Assembly: GCA_900708905.1 (NCBI GenBank)
Contig: CAADRB010000036.1
Span: 1,094,536 to 1,158,535, forward strand
Source of the DNA: Hymenolepis diminuta
Lineage: Eukaryota; Platyhelminthes; Cestoda; Cyclophyllidea; Hymenolepididae
Length of the DNA: 64,000 bases
Direction: 5' to 3'
Within the stretch, counting starts at the first letter, position 1; every line of letters begins with the position of its first letter. The position numbers and the translations under genes are program-made. The notes beneath the pieces were generated by a model that worked only from the letters and a program-made list of their open reading frames with translations, was not told the origin of the DNA and did not search any database. This document shows, in pieces, positions 24,901 to 35,137 of this stretch.

Positions 24901-27900
24901 TGACCACAATCTTACTAAATTGAATCATATTAAATTAGACAACTGTAAATTAATAAGGGGGNNNNNNNNNNNNNNNNNNNNNGAAAGGATGACGGAGTAG
25001 GAGGAGAAGTTTGGAATCGAGAAGGAAGGAAGAAGTGCGAGAACAATCCGGATTGTGAGAAACAAGTAAAGCAGGTTTTGCTTAGAGAGGTTGTCTGGTT
25101 TCGCTATTATTGTAAGTCTATGACAATTAGAATGAACAGACCTATGAGCCATTGTTTGCGTGATACAGTATACAACTTAGTCATCCTACCATAGCTCAAT
25201 TCTAAAAACAAATATAATTTATAAAGTGCTAAGATTTTGTGGATCTTAGACTGCTGACCAAAGTCAAACAGCATACAAGGATTCGGCACCGGATGGTGCG
25301 ATAATCAAAAGTTCAGTGGTCCCGGGTTCACCTGAGTCGGTGTTTTTGGAGGGCTTCATCAACTTCTTTGAACCAGAAGTAAGTCTGTTTCCCTCGAATT
25401 TTGCCGGTCAGTGATTTAGTGTGAAGTTGTGTTAATATAATGATGATAATATTTCGTTGTTTTCAGGATCCCCAAACTGCAGCTGACCGAAATCAGAGGG
25501 AGCTGGTGAGTGCGTCAACGAATGAAGTAATAGTCGTCGAGCAAGATCAGCATCAAAATGCTCTAGATATAATGACGCATACTGTAATCACCGATAGTAT
25601 ACGGATTGAACCAACTGAAGAGTCGGAAATTATTGAAGTCATTTCTATCGCTTCTTTGTACGATGAAAACAAGGGGGAGGAGCCGGAAGCAGAAGCTGAA
25701 GTCGAACAGGATGTGGCTATTAATCCTGAGCCTGAGATAATTCCCGTAAGTGATATATCCACTTATTTACCTTTTTATGAATTGCCTTTTAAACTCCATT
25801 TATTCTTTTTTGTTATTAGGAAAATAAACTTGCGGAAGCTTACATGGCTGATCAAGTACAACGAATACTGGAGGGACGTGAACTCAATCGTTTACCAGTT
25901 CCTGAAGAAACTGTGCCACAAAACTCAATTGCTCCTGCACTGATTGAGCACTATAATCCTCAAACACACTCTAGTGAGTCAGCTCTCGCTTCGTTCACCC
26001 CTCGTATTACTCCAGACGCTACTGTTAACGGATTCGAAAGTTTTCTCGAGAAACCAGGTAAGTTGAAATTTATGCACAAGTCAGTTATATGTAAGCCTAT
26101 TTCTCAAGCTGACTGACTTGTCCATTGCTTTTTATCTTTTCCAGTGGCATACGAGCTTGAATATGAACTTTTTGCTCGTCAGAAAGATGGAACGGTGGTA
26201 TCATCGGTTGTGATTGATGATAATAAAGTGCCAATTTTTAACTACCTTTTGAGATTAGCTGAAATGGCTCTCTATTCACCAGAGTCTGATGCGAAATTAA
26301 CCATAGATGGCTTTCCTCAAGTGAACTTATCTTTGGAGTATCGTATCCGCGATCCAATTATTAAGCGCCAGTCAGCGAGGTCATTAGGATTGAGCTTTGA
26401 GGCGGGTTCTTTTCTCCTAACCTCGAGGGATGTTCGATTAGTCAATTGTCAAAGTGAACTTCTAGAAAAGTTGGGTGTATGTCCATCCTCTTGTGATATA
26501 AAAGAACGAACGGAGAATTTGTTGGAAGTTGTAAGCCTCTTCTCGAAACTCTTCACTCAAAACAGTGAGAGAATAGAATTGAAGTCTTTCAGGCTAAATC
26601 AGAAGCTGGATCGTCAATTGAAAGATGTTCTCGCAGTATCCTCAGGAGGTTTACTACCAGATTGGTGCTTGAATTTGACCCAGCTTATCACACCCCTCTT
26701 TGCCTATAGCACTCGAATGAACCTCTTCAGAGCATGTGCATTTGGTCGTGCAAGATCTCTTCTGTGGATGAAAGAAATATTACCAAGAAGTCTTAATACG
26801 GATGGCGACACAAATCATGATAATTCTGCAAGTAGTGTGGAGATCGGCTATGCTTCCCGTCTTACGTCCGTCTTAGCTAGAAAATTGTCTGCTCAAGACT
26901 CTACCCAGCAGCAAGACTCAATTGAACAACAGGATCCCTATGCTGAATATGAATTGGACGATGAGACGTTCAAATTTCACAGGAGAAATTGCAATTGTCG
27001 GCATAGCATGGATATTGGTAGACTCTTCAAGAATTATGCTTTTGTACCAAGAGACTCAGAAGGGAAAGGATCTTTCTACGCCTGGGCAGAGCGTATAATG
27101 GATGAACATGCAGAATGCAAACCTGAACTGGAAGTGCGCTTCCAAGGTAAGTGTCTTGGACTTGATTTCAAATTGGACTAAGAGATAAATAATCTTCAAA
27201 AACCTGGTGTTTCGATTTGCAAATTTGGTAGAAATCAGCCTTAAGTTGAGAAATACATGCATGTTATTTTTTCCAGGTGAAGACGGTACAGGCTCGGGTC
27301 CCACATTAGAGTTCTACAATCTGATTTCATTAGAATTTCGTCGGGAGTCTCTAGGAATGTGGGTGATGTCTTATCGACAGGGCGAGTTTGTCCATCATGA
27401 AAGTGGTCTTTTCCCTGCCCCATATCCTAGGAACGCTGTACCTTTGGAAGTAGTCCGACGATTCTACATAATGGGTATTACCGTTGGAAAAGCCCTTCAA
27501 GATAAACATCTACTGGATCTACCCTTCTCAAAGCCCTTCCTCCAACTGCTTGCCAATTATGCCGCATCAGTTCGGAAATCAGAGGGTTCTGCTGAATCGC
27601 CAAGATCTCTTGAAACCATCTTGAAACGAACAGTCAGCTTTGAGGAATCAAGGGAGAGGACGCTACTTCCAGAAGATGTGATGTTAATAGAAAGTGAAGG
27701 CAGTGTTAGCAGTAGACACTGGTTAACAGGTGTGCTAGATTTTGAAGACTTTGCTGAAATTTATGCGGAAAAAGCGAGTTGCTTCCGCCAATGGATGCGA
27801 CAACCGGATGGTCTCACTAATAAATATCTAGAAAGTCTCTGTTTAACCATGTCATACCAGCTTGTAAAAGGAGTACGTTTGAACTTTCTCTGACTGATGT

Positions 27901-28635
27901 TAGAATCGTTCGTCGAACAGTTTTAAATTAATCTTCTGCTTTTTTTCAGGGGGAAGTAACGCTTCAAGATGTCTATCCTTGGGAGTCATCTTTAGATGAA
28001 AAGGAAGAGCCTGCACCAAGTGATATAACCCTTGAAAATTACAAGGATTACATTCGTCGAACCCTCGAATTTTGCCTAGATAAGGGTATTAGGGTGCAGA
28101 TGGACGCTTTTAGAGGTATACTTATCGTCACATTGCTTTTTCAACTGTGATTTACGAACGTCAGCGTTGATATGAACACTACCTCATTTTCTTCTCTGTT
28201 TTAGTTGGCCTTGAACGCGTTTTGTCAATGCAGTGGTTGTCTATTTTTACAAGCTCTGAGTTGGGTGATCTTATCAGAGGTTCAGCAGATGTATCTTGGA
28301 AGCGGCAGGAACTCCTCGACTATACAGAACCAGTGAATAACTACTCCCGGGATTCTCCAGGATACCTTCTATTAATTGATGTTTTAACTGAAATGGATGC
28401 TGATGATAGACGGTCGTTCCTTCGATTTGTAACCGGTACATCGTGTCTTCCTGTTGGCGGTTTAAAGAACCTTCAACCCCGATTGAAGATTGCCCGGAAA
28501 TCCTCTGAAGAAGGACCACTCCCCAGCGTTAATACTTGTGCACATTATCTCAAAATGCCAGAATTCACAGATGCTCAGGACCTCTATCGCTCTCTTAAAA
28601 TTTCTATGTCTCAAACTGGCTTTCATCTCAACTAG
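17692..28635 (+). CDS. HECTD1: E3 ubiquitin-protein ligase HECTD1 (20-exon model)
   Basis: HECT-family E3 ligase: it takes ubiquitin from an E2 onto its own cysteine and passes it to substrates, in the cytosol. Exons I assign: 17692-18042, 18115-18565, 18636-18959, 19036-19952, 20038-20082, 20190-20213, 20307-20336, 20630-20644, 20685-20898, 20991-21555, 21644-22016, 22095-22771, 22850-23633, 23994-24302, 25467-25745, 25820-26057, 26145-27146, 27277-27872, 27950-28115, 28205-28635. All phases agree and give about 2596 residues; human HECTD1 has 2610. The order is N-terminal helical repeats, ankyrin repeats (about 376-470), more helical repeats, acidic linker, galactose-binding-like domain (about 1434-1590), acidic region, and HECT domain with Cys2565 in VNTCAHYLK, ending GFHLN as in vertebrates. 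The ATG at 17692 is chosen because its first residues align with the family N-terminus; a CAG acceptor 5 bp upstream implies a non-coding exon. The 15-bp exon and the 24-25.5 kb region are the least certain parts. Confidence 0.93.
19036..19952 (+). other. HECTD1: HECTD1 exon 4: ankyrin repeats and second helical-repeat block
   Basis: The first 95 or so codons read as two to three ankyrin repeats: QSILAWAAAYSSVEMVKKLI, then FALATAAAFGRKSICEVLLEVGANP, with the usual A-x-x-G/S-x-x-x-x-V-x-x-L-L spacing. The rest encodes helices with FRICHMIRVAL and IVRLALQLCDELV, matching the family's post-ankyrin block. The end of the exon is strongly acidic (runs of Asp, Glu and Asn near 19850-19950) and opens the linker continued by the microexons. 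Confidence 0.88.
20038..20644 (+). other. HECTD1: HECTD1 microexon cluster (45, 24, 30 and 15 bp)
   Basis: Four tiny exons can be placed in the linker between the helical-repeat half and the WNDW block: 20038-20082 (QEPENETEERSDENQ), 20190-20213 (NSKLPDPP), 20307-20336 (PRVYQRPSNI) and 20630-20644 (KLGKV). The first three have good acceptors and GTAAGA, GTATGT or GTAAGC donors. The fourth uses a weak GTGAAC donor and is followed by a very short intron (20645-20684, 40 bp). All four have lengths divisible by three and start in phase 0, so any of them could be skipped without breaking the frame. Confidence 0.65.
22095..23633 (+). other. HECTD1: HECTD1 exons 12-13: middle region with galactose-binding-like domain, joined across a GC-AG intron
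   Basis: Exon 12 ends at GATGAATG followed by GCAAGT, and exon 13 starts after TTTTCATAG at 22850. The join restores EWHKKPR in frame. No GT donor in the neighbourhood keeps the frame open, so a GC-AG intron (22772-22849) is the best reading. Exon 13 contains GLRWTLETGLHIIPSAF, then W-x-L-x-x-S-x-N-G-x-x-W-x-x-L-Y and GFDLFGTV, the pattern of the APC10/discoidin-like galactose-binding fold at this position in animal HECTD1. Exon 13 ends in phase 0 at a GTAAGT donor. Confidence 0.8.
24700..24812 (-). repeat. tRNA-derived SINE-like element in a HECTD1 intron
   Basis: On the minus strand the sequence reads GTCGGTGGCGTAGCGGTAAACGC. The part TGGCGTAGCGG fits the RNA polymerase III A box of tRNA genes (TRGCNNARYNGG). 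About 33 nt further on, GAGATCAATGC is a degenerate B box (GGTTCGANTCC). The tRNA cloverleaf is not intact, so a retroposed tRNA-like element is more likely than a working tRNA gene. It lies antisense in the 1.16-kb intron between exons 14 and 15. Confidence 0.5.
24962..24982. other. Assembly gap (21 N) inside a HECTD1 intron
   Basis: A run of 21 N lies in the intron between the exons ending 24302 and starting 25467. Any exon falling exactly here would be lost from the gene model. Confidence 0.99.
25268..25425 (+). repeat. HECTD1: Diverged duplicate of HECTD1 exon 14 and its donor
   Basis: This segment matches 24190-24345, the end of exon 14 plus the start of its intron. Exon 14 ends SSPESVSFENFFNLFESE; here the reading is GSPESVFLEGFINFFEPE, followed by a better GTAAGT donor, and similarity continues into the intron (GAATTTT..GCC..TGATT). 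The frame is open from 25249. No clean acceptor in the right phase was found: the CAG before 25268 would give the wrong phase. It may be an alternative exon, a cassette whose acceptor I missed, or a decaying duplicate. Confidence 0.6.
26145..28635 (+). other. HECTD1: HECTD1 exons 17-20: HECT-adjacent region and HECT domain
   Basis: Exon 17 carries the conserved pre-HECT block (GGLLPDWC, then F.ACAFGRARSLLWM) and the start of the HECT N-lobe (YAWAERIMDEHAE). Exon 18 opens with GEDGTGSGPTLEFYNL, the N-lobe signature, and continues with the GLFPAPYP and GKALQDKHLLDLPFSKPF blocks. Exon 20 holds the C-lobe: DYTEPVNNY, SPGYL, FVTGTSCLPVGG, and VNTCAHYLKMPEF with the catalytic cysteine codon at 28537-28539. 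The protein ends 31 residues later with the family's GFHLN tail. All catalytic landmarks are present, so the ligase is probably active. Confidence 0.92.
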
Positions 28636-31600
28636 AGAGTTTCTTTTGCTTACGTTTATTTTGTATTAGTTTTGTACAGGTGCTTTATATTATTATCAAG
28701 ACTAAAGCTATGTGTAAATTAATGCCGTCATTGATTTATTTCTCCCTATGGCTTATTGGGTGGTCGTTCGTTCAGTTGATTATATATCATTTGGCTGAAA
28801 TGGTTTTGGACAAATATTGTATAGTAGAATACTGTTTAATCAACCCTAATGATTAAAAATTATTACTAGTGCGATAGCAGAATCCGAGTTTCTCATCAGG
28901 ATATCTCAATTCCATCCCACTGAAGAGTGTTTGGATTGATTCTATCCTGAAATAATTACGAAAATTTCGATGAAAGCAATGGTCAATATCACCAAAAAGT
29001 ATTTCCATCATTCTGCTACTGCTTTCATAGTATTCAGTTTATTACTAAGAGTGCGGGTGTGGCTAAAGTCCACCTCAATGTTGATAAATCGCGGTCACAG
29101 AGGGTCAAATAGGGAAATGAGAATATAAATGTTTATTAATATTAAACCACTTTGAGACCGAGTGTATAACAGTGGCGTCTTCAAGGAAATGTATTATATT
29201 GTCAATTCATTATTTAAACGATAAAGATCTTTAACGCTTGATGATAGAAGGTATAATTAACACCGGACGATTACAACATGCTCCTTAATCCCGTTTGAAA
29301 TAGGTATCAATAATAGGGACGGAGATCACCTGCAGAAAGTGTATTTTCCATCCCAAAAACTGGCAAGTACACTACGATCTTGAGACGTGTTTATCGTCGT
29401 CTGAGCGACCGGGTCTTTTGCTCACTGGGAATTGAACATTTGTTCACTCCCTCTTCTGGCAATAATTTAAATGGGCCATCTAGAATTTGCGTTGCAATGA
29501 TTGACAATTTTTTGATTAAGAGATAAAATTGTGATAATATCCATCTCCAAGAGGTAATAATACTTAATCGTGCAAAATCTGAAGGCAGAAGGCCACCACC
29601 AACTTTGTTTATTTCAAAGACTAGGAGCATAGGTCATCAGATGTGCTTATATATTCTTCAAGGGCGTGTTGGCAAGAACGTGCCACCAATGTCTTTCGTT
29701 ATTTTGCAGGTAACTATTATTGACACACTTTCCAAAGGGAATAACGTTAAGCAGGAAGTTGTTGTAGAATTTCTAAAAAAAGAGATATTACCATTATGAT
29801 CATGTTTATGTAGACGCATGTGAATTACTACGGAGCTCCATTATATATTTTTCAATTCAGGGAAAAAGTGTACTTAGCGGACACAATTTAAGGATATTAC
29901 GAGATAGTCTTCAACTTCTAGTAAGCTTATGGAAGATCTTAATTAGTATTTAGTTGGCAAATTAGGACATTCGTAACCGTTTTTGGGATTTTGTTGCCAT
30001 TTATTATTCCCTGTTAATTAGCCTTGAATCGTATTAAACTTGTGTGGGATCCTTGATTGGATGGGTAATAGCTTGTAGCCGGACAACACTCAAATGTAAT
30101 ATTGAATTTATATGTGCATAAAAAATAATACAATTTCATGCATACATTTGCAATAGAATCGAACAATTGACATTGGCTAAATTTACTTGGTATTCAACGT
30201 GTATATTCGTTCTTAGAGTTTCTATATCCGATAAGAAGACGGGAATTAAAATTCAGTGCCAAAGACTTTATGGTATCCAAATCGCCTGTCGGTCTTATTT
30301 GTGAGCGGGTGCACGCTATTCTTGATGGTTTGACGGTCATTAAATATTAAGCTACAAAATACGACACGAGATTAGTTAAGATGAGACCTAGCAGGAAGAG
30401 AGAGATAGAAAGATAAAAAGAAGGCGGAAGGAGCTGGAATTAGAGAGAAGGACCCGAATGGAATAGTTGATCGGCAGGAGCCTGTGGGGGAAAAGTCGAA
30501 TAGATGCGTATTAAAAACAAAAGAACGTCAGAATTTAGCCAGGGCGAAGACTACATCTAGATAATCACGAATGAAAAGTCGGCAGACAGTTGAAATAGTT
30601 AAAAGACAATTATTCAGCTGGAATGGTGGGAATAAAGACAAGGTAATTAATTAATGATGTAGGCTTAACGATGAGATCTGTCCTAGTGACAGCGGCCCGA
30701 CAATCGTCAAGCTGTCTAAAATGTCTTAATTCAGACCCTGGAAAATTTCAAGCATTGATAACTCATAAATATTAATCACGAAGTATTTATTGAGTTAATC
30801 GTTTCAAATGAAAACTCATTAGCGCCAGCTTAACCTCTGACCGTCAATTACATAAAAAGAAACTGTAAGAGTGAAGGGATATTCATTTTTTAACACGCCT
30901 TTGTCTGTTTCCCTTCCACACTTTTTTTAGTTTTTCAGTTATAGTTGTTTGTGTCAAGATAAAGGACTAGTAACTGGAATCGAGATAATTTTGTAAAAAA
31001 GAAATTACTTCTGAAATTTCCTTACTTAGTTCACGTGGCCAAAGTCACTACTTACCTTATAATATTTCAACTTGAAGGTTACGCTGCAGTTGAATTTCGC
31101 CCAAGAAAGAATTTAAAATGGAAGAAAATTAAGCCCTCTTGTTTGATTTGTTCTAAATGTGTAAAGGACGATCCTGTTTTTTCATAAAGAACTAGTAGCC
31201 GTAAATCCTATTAAGAGACTTATTGATCGCTCTTTGACACACAACAAGTAAGAGAAAATACTTTTAAGCATATTTTATGATCAAGGAAACCTAGATGCCA
31301 CAATCACATGATGCAATCAGGCATAATTTGCACATAAAGGAACAAGTAATCCTAGGTAAGTTTCATTTAATAAGTTGTAGTGGGTTTAATTCGACCCGTT
31401 TTCTGACTTTTCATTCTCTGTCTTATTCCTGACACCTTCGTTTTCCCCGAGTTGCTTCGTTATCTCTTTGATCGTCTATGCTCTCCATGCATTATACATT
31501 ATGCGCCAGCCTCATGTGCGGACGTGTATTATTTGATTCTCATTGGACATAATGATTTCACACCATTCTCTTTATGAGGAAGCATGTGAGTGTGATTCCC

Positions 31601-32697
31601 TTGGTTTGCCCACAACTCTTATAATACATTCTCTCCAGCAGTATCATCAATTCATTCTTGTGTTATCTTATAATTCAATATATTCTTGCCATTCAATTCT
31701 CTGTAATTCCTTTCCACCGTTAGGATACTATGCAATTCTAATAATTCTAGTAAATGAAGTAATAACAGGCAAAATTCTATATACTTCAATCCACATCTGA
31801 CCTTAATTCAAAATACTACAATTCACCTTTAGGATTACTACAAAATACAGCACAAGTGTAAAAAGCATAAAAGTAAAAGTAGTACCAAATCCCCCCAGTA
31901 AAGCTACTTTAGGCGCCTTAACAAATTAAGCACCACATTCCCTCACGGAACTAGTGATCTTCTTAAAGACAAGCAGGAATGAGAAGACCAAGCGTTTTAC
32001 TGAGCAAGAGGAAGAAATGAATGAAAAATGGATGATCAAGAAACAAAGTTACGATAAAATGCGGAAAGTAGAGTTGACAGTTTTGCGTTGTTTATATGCC
32101 AGATGAGCAACCAATTAAAACTCACCTTCTGGCAATTAGGACGGTGTAGGCATGTGAGTCAACATATGTAGTCGAGAGAACTCTGCAAGTGTATCGGAAA
32201 ATTCCTTCTGATTTAAGAAAACAACTTGTTCTCAAGTGCTTTTAGAATGTGAACAGCTAAGGTACTTGATTTTCCTTTATCGATTATGCAGGCTGTATCT
32301 TCTACGACAAAGCAAAGTAGTGGGTAGGGTTTCCCTCGAGCTGTCCAGGAACCAAGTCAGGGAAAGAGTAATGTGTGGTCTGTGATTATGCGAGCAGAAG
32401 ACGATGTGCGTTGTGTGTGCTTATAAAAGTAGTTTGCATAAATCGATAGGCAGTGACGACCAAGTGTTTGGATAAGAAAGTCATCATAGATATTTTGGGT
32501 TCAGCGAGTTCCCAGTTCGATGAAAGGGTTTCGAGACAATATTTGACCTAGTAATTATCACACAAAGAATTCTTAAGTGGTTCAACCATCTCAATTATAA
32601 ATACGTTATTGTCCCAGCTCTAAAGGTGGTGCATATCTTTATTGCTGGCCTTCTGATAGGAGTAACTGATTCTTGGGGACAGAGATGGTTATCTTAT
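28636..32697. other. Downstream of HECTD1: 3' UTR, then intergenic
   Basis: The HECTD1 3' UTR begins here. An ATTAAA at 28852-28857 is a possible poly(A) signal, with no stronger AATAAA nearer the stop. Beyond that the sequence is AT-rich. A purine-rich tract lies near 30380-30480. Short ORFs such as 29391-29630 (minus), 29605-29799 (plus) and 31543-31800 (plus) carry no recognisable domain. Confidence 0.4.
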
Positions 32698-33095
32698 AGC
32701 GAATTGTAAGGACTAACCACAATTTAAGAGCTGAACACCAAGAGCTGACTAGGTCAAAATGTATTGAACAAATCACAGTGAGGATTTAAGTGAGTCGAAC
32801 AGCTAAGGAACGGAGATGAGAGGAAAGCGCAGGAGCCAATGAATGGCAAGCGTGTCTGCGCGTGTGTGCGAGTAGAAATAAAAAGACCTGTGTGAGGTCA
32901 TGGGTGCAAATGTACTTTCAAGTAAAAGAGAGTTATGGAAAGGGAGGAATCGATGAACGCGTTTAGACATGACATATACGGGTTTTGGGTTATAGGAGCA
33001 TAAAGAGGTCGCTAATGCTTCGTGGACGGAAAATCGATGTATTTTCATAGGAGATACGAATAAAGAATTGTTCTTGAACGCATAGCGTCATCCTT
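32698..33095 (+). repeat. Interspersed repeat family A, copy 1
   Basis: This roughly 400-bp block aligns in the same orientation with 42718-43145. Shared blocks come in the same order: AATTGTAAGG.CTAAC near the start, GAACACCAAG..CTGACTAGGTCA, a GT-rich middle, AACGCGTTTAGACATGACA, and GCTTCGTGGA.G.AAA.CGA.GTATTT.CATAG near the end. The copies have diverged clearly, by roughly a quarter by eye. It is more GC-rich than its surroundings. No coding potential was recognised; an old LTR or non-autonomous element is possible. Confidence 0.7.
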
Positions 33096-33827
33096 CAATT
33101 TCTTCGCTCTCTGTTATAAAATAAGAATATTGCATTGCTACTGTCAATTCAAAATAACTGTTCTTGAAAGATTTCATAGAAATAATAATGATCAGAGAAT
33201 ATTTTCTCTACCATCCAAGTTAATGATAACAAAAGCCAAATACAATGTTAGAAGCTCTGTAGTCGCAAAAAATGTCGACCAATATGACTCAATATATGTA
33301 GTCCCTAAATAGATTATGAATAGGCATGTGATTGTCCGTTACTGGTACTTTCTGTTTTTAACGTGCTGGTCAAGACAAAAAAACGAGTAAAACCTCCGAT
33401 ATATACTGGCGCATTATACCCATATCTATCCTCAGCAATACTAAGACATGAAAGTGAAAGTCAACCAGCGGAAAATATTTGAGTTTAAACCTTCTGTCAT
33501 GAGTAACCACAACTATCGTTCAATATTTTTTGAATAATGTATTTCACGGCATTATCTTCAGTGACAATTTCTGGAGCTTTCAATCAGTGTACTTAATCGA
33601 CATTTATAATAGTTAGCCTTGGTTTTTACTATGTTTTTATAACCCGTAAAAATACGAAAAAATTACAGTTCTCAAGTGTAGGAAGAAACTGAAATCGGGA
33701 ATAGAGAGTCAAATAAATGAAAAAAATACAGAGAGAAACGTCAAGGTATCAAAAAGTCTTACTTTATCTGATTTTTGGATTCGTGATGCAAAATAATTAT
33801 TAAATGGGCGATTCGTGTTTCAAAACA
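33096..33827. other. Intergenic, no recognisable feature
   Basis: AT-rich sequence between repeat-family copy 1 and the right arm of inverted repeat 1. The only ORF (33130-33312) has no recognisable motif. Confidence 0.4.
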
Positions 33828-35137
33828 CAAATTTCATGCTTCGTCCCTCCGGATTCCCCGATGTTCGGTGATTAGCATTCAGTTTTGCTTTCTTACAAAA
33901 TATTCTTGCTTAAATATTCAATGTAATCTATTCGCAAATCACACTCTCTCAAGTTATAGAATGCGCCCGTATTCACACGTTTTAATTCTTTAACAAGATG
34001 ACGCAATACGGATAGTGACGATTGCACCATCAGTCGCAAAAATCAGACGTTATAAAAGTATACTGAAAAATTGTTAGTAGGGTGGGTCTATCTCTTAGTG
34101 GGCCCGACACTCTGAATTTCATTCTATAATTGGAATGATCGATTGCGCTATTCATTACAGTGAATTATGTAAAATGCAATTCTTAATATAAAGGCATATT
34201 ATTTGAAAACTTATCTTAGCAGGGAAGCTGCTATAATAACAACGTTTATTTTATTTGTATCATTTCAGATTAAAATGCAACGTTAGTGCTTGTTGAAATA
34301 TTTTATCATCTCACTGAGATGTCCCCTTTAAAACCTAGTGCTCTTAATGGCTAACAGAAGCTAATAGCTTTCGTGAAGTCAGAAGAAGGAGAGTAGGGAT
34401 AGACTAGTAGCACATTAGACGAGAGAGCAGAAAAGAGAGAGGCTTGAAGGGGAACTGATGACGCATCTAAACTGCGTTGGTGAAAGTGGAATTGCATGGA
34501 AGGGCTAAATAAAATATGCGTGGAGTGACTGTCTGATTCCGCCACTTTTTGGAGTCACTTTGTGGCAGTTTAGCCTGAGCGTATATATAGGTAATTTGTG
34601 GCGACTACAAATAATGGCTGTCTAACTAGGTTATTGTTAGTTGCCGCAAACTGGGAAAAAAAGAAAATATGAATCGTCAAATAACCAATTCTGTGAATTG
34701 GATGATACCACACGGGTTGAATTAAAAAGGTGTAATATAAAAAGCTGTTGCACAATCAGTGCAACAAAAATACAACACGCAATTCTAGAATGTTGCACTT
34801 CCTAGAAAAAGAAATAAATGGATTGCATAAATTGTCTTAAGGGGCAAATAGTGGGCAATAATGATTTTTTACATGAGAGTAGGAAAGAGACCTTAACAGC
34901 AGCATTATCGAGGACTACTTGCTTGCTTCAAACTGGCAACTGTTTGTTTGAATAAACTATATTATTTCCAGGACTGCTAAATTGTGATTTATTGCAGTTG
35001 AGGACCGTATGTTTAGAAGAACGAGCCATATTAGTACAACAAATGCAGCGCAGCCTGAACTACATAGAAGTCTGACACATGGTGACCTACGTCAAAAGTA
35101 ATCGACTAGAAAATGATGTCAAAGTGAATGAACAAGA
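33828..35137 (-). repeat. Large inverted repeat 1, right arm (1310 bp)
   Basis: Exact reverse complement of 10704-12013. All twenty or so 60-base lines that I compared agree without a mismatch. The flanks on either side are unrelated to the flanks of the left arm. The spacer between the arms is 21,814 bp and contains all of HECTD1. Confidence 0.97.
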
